Below, piece by piece: positions 36,701 through 48,700 of a stretch of 64,000 nucleotides of DNA. Made by a program: the position numbers and the translations under genes. The stretch comes from Trichostrongylus colubriformis (taxonomy: Eukaryota; Nematoda; Chromadorea; Rhabditida; Trichostrongylidae). Location: contig OZ022259.1 in assembly GCA_963978905.1 (NCBI GenBank), positions 13,330,001 through 13,394,000 on the forward strand. The letters are read 5' to 3'. Numbering within the stretch: position 1 is the first letter of the stretch; each line of letters opens with the position of its first letter. The notes beneath the pieces were generated by a model. That model ran no database searches. It was given only the letters and a program-made list of their open reading frames with translations, and was not told where the DNA came from.

Positions 36701-39700
36701 TCACGTGAGTGGACTGCTGCAGTATGCACTACTGAAAAAGCGAATAGTCTCATCAATCATGCTATAATTGATGGAGATATGGATGAAATTGGTACGACTG
36801 ATTGAATATTTTTTTTGGTTCACAGATATACTACCATTTTTGAAGGTTTGGTGGTCATCGATGAGCTTCACATGGTCTATGATTCATCGCGTGGGGCTGT
36901 GTTAGAAGCTCTCTGCGCAAAAATTATTCTTTGGAATTCACGGTAGGTGCTAGGTTTAGTCATTCGTGATCCCATAGCTGGTGAGTAAAGGGCAATGACT
37001 AGTAATGTCTTAACTTATGCTATAGGGAGGGACAACACATTCAAACTTCTTGGATGGCCTTTATAACGTAGACCTATCAAACTGGTCACATGAGCTTGTG
37101 AAATCTCACCGCATTGTTAGACGATGTTAAGTGGGCCTGAAACCGGGCAGCTCCACTCACTGAGTGAATTCTAACTCCTGAACTGCTTGGTAAAAAATTT
37201 TTCGGTGCCTTATTTTTCTAGTCTAAACTCCCAGCTTATCGTGGTGATCCGAATCGGGGTATGCCGCTCTGTGTCAGGAAACTTTCGTCGTACTAGATTA
37301 TTTTAGAAACCCGTCAGCTGCAATTCGTATTATTGGAATGAGCGCCACGTTAGACAATTTAGAAGAAGTTGGTCACTGGCTAAAAGCGAAGGTGCAGTTT
37401 TTCTTATCTTTACTTTGTTCTTGTAATGGAAGCTGGTGCCGTACCACTACAGTAATACCCGTGCCAAAAACTGCGGTTTGGCGGGCTGTGGGGTCATTTC
37501 AGAAGTACACACCTGCTGAGATTCATAGGTTATAACGGCACACTCGAGCAAACGCGTACTCCAGTAGAAGAAATATAGAAATATTCTCCTTTGTTCCCTT
37601 AGAAACGGCTGCGAAGTTGTCATGGGAAGAGTCCTACATTGTAGTGGCAGTGGTAGTCACTGTTACCGTCAACCTCTTTTTTCTAGTAGTGAACATTTTC
37701 TGAAAAATTCACGAATACTTCAAACCATACAAACTTCACTACAGTAAGACCAGCCACGTACAGCAAGGCGTGCATATTGTTAGGGGTTACCTGAATTACG
37801 TGGGTCTAAGCGCACTCTATTATACTTCGGATCGGTAATCCTTTGAATTTCCTTGCAAAGGAAGACTACTTCATAACGCGTTTGGCCAACGTCAACTGCA
37901 GGGTTTTTCACTGAAGTTGTAGGGCCACTCGTCCGAATTTGCTACTCGTCTTAACGAAGCGCTAGTCTTTATGATGAAATTTTTCTGTATGATCGCTCTT
38001 CAATCACCTCACGGATAAAGGTTGATGTGTTGAAAGAACCAGATGAGTTTAGTGCAAAGTGTTGGGAATCCTCTTTCGAAAAGCACACTTCACAGTGATT
38101 GAAAAGATGCCAAAAAACGGTAGTAATCTCTCAAGACTGATCCACTTCTCGAATATTGCTCGAGTTAACCAGGCTTTATATTCTTACAGCTAATTTTAAC
38201 ATGTGGTCATGAAGCATTGCAGAAACTGCAGTTTTGTGTGTCGGATATTTTATTTTTCAAAATTCCACTGATATCATCAACAGTTTTATGATCAATAGGT
38301 TATCGCTACGAAATTCCGACCAGTTGAACTACACGAACGGATCTGTTGTGGTGGATGTATCAGCGACTTGAAATCCGACGCTGTCATCAGAGAAGTGCCA
38401 AAGAGATTTCGACTCCCAGGAGATCCCGAATGTGTCTTGGGGTTTGTCTCAAACAACAAATTTCGACTCGTATCGTCGCGAAATCTACTTATTCCAGTTT
38501 AGCAGCCGAAGGTATTTTCTTCCGAAAACTTGTCCTCGTATTCTGTTCATCTAAAGCGGACGTTGAAAAGGTTGGAGACGTTTGAGTACTGCATATATTC
38601 CTATTTTCTTCAAATACGTCAATTATTCGTTTCGTGGTTGATTACGCTCTCATGATGTCGCAGCTAACTTACTCTAGATAGCCCTTGATTTGGCGAAAAT
38701 CATGGACGAAATATACCGCTCGAATAATGTGATCGCTGCACGTCTGAATCGTGCTGCCCTTTATCAAATCAAGGTGAATCTGGAGCAGTGTGCTGGTTCT
38801 CTTGACACTGTTCTGGCACAGACCCTGTCAAGAGGAGTCGCTTTTCATCATGCAGGTTTCATTGACTTTTAAAACTCTCATTTACCCTTTTCTTTATACC
38901 TCATGCCCGCGACGGTTTGAAAATATCAGAGTAATTTTGATTCATCATCTTGTGTGCAGTTGCAACGCGTGTTTATGAGATCATTGCTGTTAGAAAGGAT
39001 GAAATTGGATGTACCTTTGGCATTTAAAGGGTTCTACTCCAATTCCAGTGCGAGTGGGGTTATTCAGTTTGCACGACTAGTGGCCATGTGTGCGTGACGA
39101 ATGGTTCCTCACAATAGAAGTTCACTTTTGGTATTTTTGGGCCTTGTTTTGGTTCATGGCAATCTACAGCACCACTATTATACATTGTTGTAGAAGATCC
39201 TCCTTCACCCAAACTAAACTAAGAAAAATGCAGAAGTTCAGTAGCATCAAGAAAGGTAACGGGATCACGTTCACATTTCATGCACTGGTCTTAGAACACG
39301 CTTTGTAACCGCATACGTGGCTGCTTGTATGCTCCACCTCGAGGGAGGGAAGGTGAAGTAATTTGCAGCGAGTTCACATGGATGGATTGCAGGTCTGACT
39401 GCCGAGGAGAGGGAATATATTGAGGATGGTTTTCGTTCCGGTGTGATTATTGTACTGGTCGCTACGAGCACACTTTCTTCCGGTGATTCCTTACGTTTGA
39501 GCGAATATTTTTTTTTAAATTCGAAGTGGAGAGAAGTGGAGAAAGTTGCCATTGTCTTGAGCATCGGGTGAGCATATCATTTTTCGCTCAGGTGTGAATT
39601 TACCTGCCAGTCGAGTGGTCATCAAAGCGCAGACTCGCGGCCCGGCAGCCATCAATGCCATTACCTACAAACAAATGAGTGGACGAGCTGGTCGATTGGG

Positions 39701-42700
39701 ACAGGTGGAAATAGGTAAAGATGATCATTTGATACTTTGTTTGTATGGAAATAATGTTGGGGATGTGATTACCTTAAATTCCAGTGAGTTTTTAACCTGC
39801 TTAGGAACTTCATTACATTTTGAAAGGAGTTATGCCAACAATGCCTAGAATGCTGACTTCCTTCCCAAATGTTGGCTCTAGCGCTCAGAACGGAACAAGG
39901 ATGGCATGATCTCGATCAGGGCAGATATGACTGTAGAATCCGCAAGAGGGGTCGTATTTTGAAAATTTCCAGGGAATCGACATCCACTCGCTTTGGGGGA
40001 AATTCAGACCGAGATTCAAAAAAGTATTAAAAGATCTTCAAAAGAATACTTCATAGAAGATATTAATACCGTCCATACATTTTATTTCTCGGAAGCAGTG
40101 CTATGATGCTCCGGATGCGTTGACCTGGCGCGGTATTCTTTAATAAAAATTTTTTCGATGCCTAGCTTGTCTCCGGCGGCTTCGATTGAATAGCTAGATT
40201 ATAATTCCACTCGAACAATGGTATGTAGTGTTGGTGTAAAAGCAGAAAATATTCACTGGACGTCAAATATTTCAAAGGCACTGCGAGGGGATCAAGGAAT
40301 GAGAGCGCACTTGGAAACACCATTTTCTGTAACGACACTCGAGCTCAGAACAGATTATGTGTAACGAAACTCGCGTTGCGAAACCCGCCTTTGGGGTGCT
40401 ATCGCGATCGTCACCTCTCTACCTCGAGCTGCACGCTTCAGTGGCCGAGTTGCCTGCTGGCGGCGAGCAGAAGGTTGACACCACTGTTCTTTGATGTCGC
40501 TTAGGGTGGATTCGATTTCATCCATGGTGATGTTGAGAAAAGGTTAGAAAGGGTGTTTACATTTATCCATGATGATGTCGAGAAAAGGTTTGAAAGGGTG
40601 TTTACATTCAAATAATTGAATGACTTCACACTCGAGATTTTCGTAAAGCGTTGTATGTGTAATTTCGGCACTGATCGAGTTGCATCTATTCATCGTAGGC
40701 CATAATTACCCCCCCCCCCCCCCCCTCGCTACTCTTAGGATCCATCTATCGTTCTTTCTTGTCGATCGTATAAGTGTTTATACACTGTTTCACCAGTTTT
40801 ACCTCTGCGCTGACTACGCCGTTGTACCTCTAGCTAGTCTTAAAATGTTGGCTGCCTACGGATTGGAAGCGGTGTGCCTTACGTTTTTAACTAATTTTGT
40901 ACTCCATTCCGCTAGGACCAAAGGCACTTTTGGTACTTTGATTACACAGGCTCTACTAATAATAAAAAGCGGTAAATTGGGGACCATAGCATGCCCGTAC
41001 AGACGGTGTTAACCCAAGGGGGGGGGGGTCATCTTATAAAATGTTGTACATCTGACCATCACCAACGTCAATCTGCTCATTCAAGCGTATATTTTTGTCT
41101 GCAACCTAATGAAGAGTAAAGGGTTCCATTGCTCATCCTAGACTCTAAGCTCAAACAGCTTCAGACGCTGAGCACAGAGGGGAGTTCCGCTCAATAGGAC
41201 AGCACTCCAGACTCTCTCAGAGCTTTTTGGTGCATCGACAACACACATGGCAGAGGCAGATTGCGTGTTACTGTTGCACTACATAGTTCTAGCTGTGAAC
41301 GTTCATGGGCTTCAGAAGTTCAAATAGAGAGGCTTCAGAAGTCAAATAGAGATAATAAGTGGCGCTTCTTGAGGCTTTTAGCCAGTATCGGGAATTATTC
41401 CCTGTGTGAAGCTTGAAGCCTGTCGCTGGTTTTCAAGAGGCGGCACCATACAGTAATCTTAAGAGAACACGGCGGTCAGTCGCCGGCGTCTTTTGCGTGC
41501 GTACAATTAGAAGACGCTTTTGCTGCCTTCTTGACACCGTCGTCGTCACACTTGAGATAATTACGTATACCGTAATCCAGTGTTTATTGACTGCGACAAC
41601 GATTATAGTGGAATTATTTATTGGGTAAGATAACACTTGTGATACGTTGTTGGGGAATGGATATTATTGCTCGTAGAGTTTTGTTTGTGTGGGAAGAACG
41701 AACGAGCCATGGTTGTGCATGTGTTGATCCATGAGCAGTCGTTGTTGGCTAAGTTGTCCGATGAGCTGAAAAAGGCTCATTAACTTCCAGGAACCTCAAT
41801 GAAGTAGGCGACTAAAATCACATGCCTTGTCATCGTGATAGAGGGAGCTCATATTGGCGTTGATTGAGCTTCGACTGGACGGTCCATCATCACTGTCGCT
41901 TTCACTCATGTCACTTGACTTCTCCACTTGTTCCAAATGAGCGGCTGCCTCCATGCTCTTTTTGTGCATACCTGAATAGGGACTGTATTGAGGGAGCGTT
42001 TTCCTTCCCCTGTCTCCCTATAGACTATTGTAATTTAAGGACCTGGAATAATTGATGCATACGGCAATTATCGGGGTGGTTATTAAGACAATGACTAATT
42101 TTGCAGTTAGATGCCTTGAAGGTCGTTGTGGTGAGATCGTTCTTTCTCAATTGTCATGTACATCGAACACCATTATTGTAGAAGGCTGGCTGGTTGGATA
42201 ATTCGCTGATGTTTGTTGTTTGGATTGACCCTATTGGGTTACAGTTCCTAATCAGATAAGTCGTGATCATGTTGCGAAAATCGGACTGGAATCGTGTACG
42301 GAATTTCTAAAGAGCTCAAAAATGATTTTCTTATCGAATTCCCTAGAATAGTGAGTTATGCGTAGTGGTTTCCTACAGAAAATGACCACTACATGCTCAT
42401 GAATTCCTCTCTCTTATAATATTTTTTGAAATATTTTTCTTTTTGGGGCTCATGGCTTTCTGCAGCAGAGGCATCAAGTTCGTGCTCAGAAAATAACCAG
42501 GCATTGTAAATAGTGATGCTGTTTATATTGCTGAGCATTAATTGGTGTCAAATAAAGAAATTATAGATCTGAAAATGTTATAGGTGGAACAGATTTTATA
42601 TGAGGAAACGTAATAGAAAGTAATGGTAAGGAGATTGCGGTAATCATAAATATTTATCATCAAGTACTTATGCGGATGTTCGTGGAAGTTACTCAAAATC

Positions 42701-45700
42701 CTCGCCAGTTTACAGGCTGTTCCTCCCCTCCCTCTCCTCAAAGTAGTCTTCCCTCTGGCTCAATTTCCGTGAAGTTCTAAATTTGGCTCTAAGACTGCAG
42801 AGATTACAGCGCAACCTCGAGGTAGACGGTGGCGAGATTCTCCTGGGTTCTTCTCATTGGCCTCTTTGCGAGATGGTCGCAGACTAAGAAGTTATCACTA
42901 TTTTTGATATTGAGATCATGGTGTGAAGACATATAGGGCTCTGCCAAAGGTGTTTTTGGTACTTGATGACGGGACTATGAGGAAAACGGGCCGTGTTGTA
43001 TCGAACATACTCTTCATTAGCCTCCCAGAGGGCGCACCTGAATAAGGGCTGGTGCTGTGTGAGGATCAGCACGGGCATGTAAGCTGGTGGGCTGGTTGTA
43101 ATTAGATAAGTGCAATGAGGGATGGCGTAAAGAGGTCGAAGTAGGCCAACACCATGGCAAACACCACCAGAAACGCTCTTGTTTCGTATGGCGCGCCGCT
43201 TAATTGCGTGTAATTGGAAACACATTCGAGAATCATGGGAAATGCTTCAGATCTTCATGCAGTTACGGTATCTTTGGAGCAAGTTAACATATTTTGCTAA
43301 GTCGTTCGATCTTCAATTAGACAAACTAGCTTGCGAAAATTTCGTTTCAAAATCAGTAAGCAAAAGAAAACAAAAAAAGGTGGGTGGTAAATGCTAACTC
43401 GGAAGGGGATTCATATTCCAAGTGCTGTTCAATTTCTTAAAATTGGAGCCTTACTCTTTTGACCGCCTTCAGGACTTTTTTATTTGATTAGCTGCATTAC
43501 ATCCTTTGAAGTTTATACGAATGGTTGTGATTGCTCAGAGGTATTAGACACGATGGATCCGATTATATGCATAGTGAATATTTTCCAAAGAGTGCAAAAT
43601 CAACTGCTTCTTGAGCCTGTTAAGTTTCAGTAAAGTTAAGCTTTCAACTTATATTTCCTGGTGTTGTACAGCTTTGATTGAGAGGGGGAATCGTTGGTAT
43701 TCAAGGATAAAAGCTCCTTAGATTCGTAGTTGCACGGCCCTTCTACTCTATCAGATGGGGTTTTGAGGGAATAAGTGAATCCAGGTCCGATTGCATCAGC
43801 TGTGATCCTACACAGTAACATTCACTATTCGCTTCATTGGTTTTCAACGGCTGTACCAGGGACCTACAGGCAGGGCACTCTCAGATGTCGAGGAAAATAG
43901 TCGCTTCAGTACGATCCTCCTCCCTCTACGGCGATCAAATACGACCCCCTTTTTTTGACCCCTATATGCTATATATCCCTTCCTGATCAAAAGGATATTC
44001 ATCATACATTTGGTCACACGGATTTGCGGTGAAATACCCTTTGCTTTTCATCTGCTTACTGAAAATTTAGATTTTAGTGCTTATCGCTAACATCTGAAGG
44101 TACGACCCCCAACCCTCCTACCCGCTCAGATATGACCTTTTGTCGAGGAATCCTCGACTCTCGGTGTTCCCTGCCTACAGGTAAACCTGCTATTCCAATG
44201 ACTATGTCTATTAGCATCACAAGAGGAAAGTTCAGGGTTATCGTGCATCTCCGGTGTTTGAAACCGTACAATGAGAAGGTCTTGGCGTCTCCTTGAAATC
44301 TGGTGGTTATCAGGAAAAAGGTAGTTAGCTCAGTGGTCAATTAGAGTCTTAAATTAAGCAAATTTTATACTTGTCATTCCCTGGATTTCCCTTTTCACGC
44401 ATTATTCGAACGATTTGTCCTCAATTTTTATTTCCTGCGATTGTTTCTAGAACTCCTCTCTGGGAAAGGATATGGTTCCTTCAAGATGTCGGCCGTCTTT
44501 AATGAATCAATCCTTTTGACAATCATACTTTTTAAGGCGCAGGTTGTATCGTGCTAGAAAAACAGTTGTGAACTGAATGTATCTTTTCAAGAGAGTAATG
44601 TTGTTGTCCGTGGTCTTTAGCCGGGGGAGTATTGCTACAAGCATTGCTTTTGATTATTTACTTGCTGTGGTGCATTCTTGTGTTGCTTTTTTACTGCCTT
44701 CACTTTGCATAAGTAAGAAAACAGGATCTAAGTAATGTAAATGAAGGATGAGGTGAGTATCGAAGCCGAATTAAAAACTTACCCAGTAACCAAGGTGCAG
44801 CGCTGTGTTGAGGATCGGAAGTCTCAGCCGTTTTCGTGATCGTGTCCGGTAGCGGAAGGGAATGTCGCACCATTGCACCGTACAGCCCATATTCTGAAAA
44901 ACTACATTGTTTCTCGAACTTCCAAACGTTTGGCTTCTTCTACGAACTCACCTGCCATGATCGTACTCTTACCCCAAGTTTTCTCGGTTTTTCGCCATTT
45001 CGCCCGTCGGTTTTGAAACCAAACCTGAAACAATGGAACTTTAAAGGAATCGTCCAAGGAAAATGAGTTTTTGTGTTGCCCATATGTTTATGTTGTATTT
45101 GCCTAATGTGGGCCTCTTGCAAAATTTCACGCGTAAAAATGTGAATCAGGTTGAGATACAGCACCACAAAGTACGTCGAGGTGAGCGGGCATCCGAATAA
45201 AAGCGTCGTCCCGTCGTCTGCCATGGTCGGAGACGCATTGTAGGAACAAAAGGTTACGTAAACAGTCCTACTCTCCGTTCCCAACGGCAGCGGAAGACGG
45301 GACGAGGCTTTTACACGGAGGCCCCGCCCATTCGGACGTACTTTGTGATGCTGTATCAAAGCCAGATTCACATTTTCGCGTGAAATCTTGCGTGAGGCCC
45401 ACATTAGGCAAGTACAACATAAATATATGGGTAACACAAAAACTCATTTCCCGTGGACGATTCCTTTGAAGAAGTACACGCTGTAGATGTTGCTGATGTT
45501 TTAGGGCGTTCCTTGCCTTTTCAGTGTCCCGGGGGAGGTTGAGCTAATTCGAATACCACTTACCCACTTTTATGTAGCAATTTTCTGTGGACTCCTCACT
45601 GAGAAAGAATTAGCCTTTAAGCTAATTACGTCTTTTTGACTGCCATATTATCATGGGCCGCAAGTGGGCTGGTCAGTGTTGGGACGCCCGGTTGAGTAGC

Positions 45701-48700
45701 GATAATCGCCACGGCAAATCACTTTACTCATGGTGAATGTGTTGGGGTGACGAGTGGCCGGCTATTGAGCACTGATTGGCAATTGTGAAGCCATCATGGA
45801 AATCTAATCGGAAGTTGCAAGTGCGAAAAACGACACTTTGAGTGAGTGAAGCACCCGATCTTCAATATCCTGTAGGGTTTGAAAGTGTTAATTTTTGAAA
45901 GGAGCAGTTTCGCTACCTGAATTCTATCTTCGGGAAGTTCCGTCTTTACCGCTAACATTTCTCGAGCGTACACGTCTGGATAGTGGGCCACCTCGAAGGC
46001 TTTCTCCAACTCATCAATCTGATATTGGGTGAAGATTGTTCTGGAAAAATTACGATTCAAAATGATCTGGAAAGACATTTTAGCTTGACTCACCGATGTC
46101 TTCGTTTCTTGCGTTTGCTTTTTCCTCCAGATTCTTGATGATTGTTACCTTCTTCCGAAGGCATCGAATGAGAAACTGACACCGCCATGTTGTAACTGTT
46201 GTGATTACCTGAATAGGGATTTTTACGTTAAATAGCCATTAGTTGGATTTGGGGCGTGAAACATACCCCTCACAGAGCGTTATACTTACTTGTATGGGCT
46301 CCTGCGACCAGCTGATCCGATCCACAAAGTGATCTGTCGAACGACGCACAAGATCCAATTTCAACAGCAAAGTTCTAAATGTTCCAATAAAATTAAAATA
46401 ACATAAGTAGTCTTCTAATTAAAAAAAAAAAACTCTGCCTGCTGCGGGAAAAATCCTTGGGGACAGTAACCATGTGACAAGTAAGCATTGCCTTGCAGAC
46501 CAAGAATCTCGTGAATAGCAAAACTCATTCGCTGTGGGCCGAGACCCATTGCTGTAGATTGCATACCACCCATAGGACCGGTAGCCATCACACCGTTCGA
46601 GAGCTGCATTTCTTCGACTGCCATAATTCTTGGTGCTTGTAGAGATAGTGCGCGACGAGAGAAGTCTACTGTGCTGCTACTGTAGTAATGGGAGGGATGG
46701 GCGGGACGATGGAGCCATTGGCTAATTTTCAGTCGGCTGGGCAGAGTGTGATGAGGGTTGAGGATGCAAAAGAGGCGGAGTGAGGCGACGGCGCTGGATG
46801 TTTCGCTGCCATCTGAACAGCAGCAAGAGTTAAATGGCAATTCGTGCAAATTAACAAGTGCTCCTCCAGTCAAGTTCAATCCTAGGCAAATTGCCTATTT
46901 ACGGTTAAGTGATGTGTTAAAATGTCGTTAATGTGACGTAACGTGTGATCTCATTTGTAAAAGCATGCGATTGCTCTTTGAAGCTGGCAAACATTTAATA
47001 ATGTTGGCAAACATTATTAAATGTTTGCCAACTTCAGAGAGCAATCGCACAATCTGTTACAACGAGGCTTAAACGGAGCTGAGTATTGATTGGTAGTTAA
47101 CTGAAAAATCTATACCATCTTAGGTGAAAGCATACTGGCAGTGCGGCAAACCGAAGTGAAAGAGGTGCTCCGATTGATTCACTCTGCCCCTCAATCCACG
47201 ATGAATCCACTAAGGGATCACACTAAACTGTTTCTGGAGGTAAGGATATCCTACGAAGGTCCAAGCCCCGTCGAGGAGCCGTATTTTGTGAAATTTGGCC
47301 GGACACCCATGATCCTTCCGAGTAACCCATAACCGCTGAAGAAATTTTGGGCCGTTTGGTCGATTTTAAAAAAAGGGTTGTCGGTCGATAATCATTGTAC
47401 TAGGTAGCTGTGGTATGATTATCGTTTGACGACTTTTTGGGTTAATGCGGAGACGGCTGGGGTATGGACGCAGATGGCCCTGTGGCTACAGTTTCCGAGT
47501 GGAGTGGAGGGGGAAGAGGGTAGTCGTATTTTTTGAAAGAATTCCGAGGGGAGTCGTACCGAAGACCCTTTTTCGGAGGATGTCGTGTTTTTCAAAAATT
47601 TCTCGACCCTCATCCTACGCCAACTTCACCGTGTCTTTGGAGTAATCGTCCACGGAAAAATGACTTCTTGTGTTACCCCTGTGTTTATGTTGTATTTGCC
47701 TTATTCGGGCCTCATGCAAAGTTTCACGCGAAAAAATGTGAATCCGGCTAAGATACAGCACCACATAGTACGTCCGGGTGGGCGAGGCCTCCGAGCAAAA
47801 GCTTCGTTCTGTCGTCCGCCGTGGTCGGAGACGCATTGTAGGAACAGAACGTTACGTAGACAGTCCCACTCTCCGTTCCCAACAGCGGCGGACGACGGGA
47901 CGAGTTCACTCGGAGGCCGCGCCCACCCGGACGTACTTTGTGGTGCTATATCTTAGCCGGATTCACATTTTTTCGTGTGAAACTTTGCATGAGGCCCACA
48001 TTAGGCAAATACAACATAAACATATGGGTAACACAAAAACGCTTTTTTGGACGATCCCTTTAATGAATAATACTTTAATGGGAGGTTTGAAGTGCATATG
48101 TGATGGCCTCGCAAGAGACGTCGAAGAGTTGGAGGAAGTGTCTCGGCTAACTCTTTCAAAGCCGCTGAGAAACGTGGAAGACTCACTATGTGTTTTGGCC
48201 GCGAATCGTTTCGTAGATGTCCAGGAAACTAGTGAAGGTGATAGTAAGTCCTACTCCTTTCCGCTTGCACCTCTCGTACCATTGGGCTATCGTTTAGGCT
48301 CGTTACTATCGCCTACTCAACTGGGTAGAGCTGCACTGGTGTCATCTCTCCCTCCAGATGCAGCGTTGTTTGTGTTTACCGATCTTCAACAAGCCACGAA
48401 AGCAATCGCTTTAGATACAGAGCTCCATATGCTGTACCTGGTGAGTTCAGTTGTCAGAGAAAAGTGTATGTGCAAGGTTCAAAGATGGTGTTCAGGTCAC
48501 TCCAACAAACTGTTCTGTATGGCAAGGATGCGATTGGAACCATCTGCATGATATTTTTTCAAAACTATCAGCTGAAGAGAAACGTGTGGCCAAGTTGGTT
48601 GGTGAATGTTTCACACTGTTTTGTGGAATAATGAATTGTGTGGCCCAGCTGTGTTAGCAATGGCATCAGCGTTCGGTCATCAAGCAGCCGCTGTGTGGTA

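Larger units (their letters stand above)
39715..48062 (+). other. long polq-1 gap/intron containing antisense ceh-10
   Basis: It holds a tandem duplication (40518-40611), poly-C/poly-G runs at 40711 and 41021, the candidate polq-1 exon, the whole ceh-10 gene, a palindrome (46966-47049) and a TTAA MITE (47635-48062). At least one polq-1 exon between the RecA core and [13 protein letters not shown] must lie here but was not found. Confidence 0.7.

Noticed and set aside
47141..47332. 63-codon plus-strand frame ([15 protein letters not shown]...) with a GTAAGG donor
   Set aside because: Considered as the missing polq-1 exon, but it does not resemble POLQ sequence before NTLMG.
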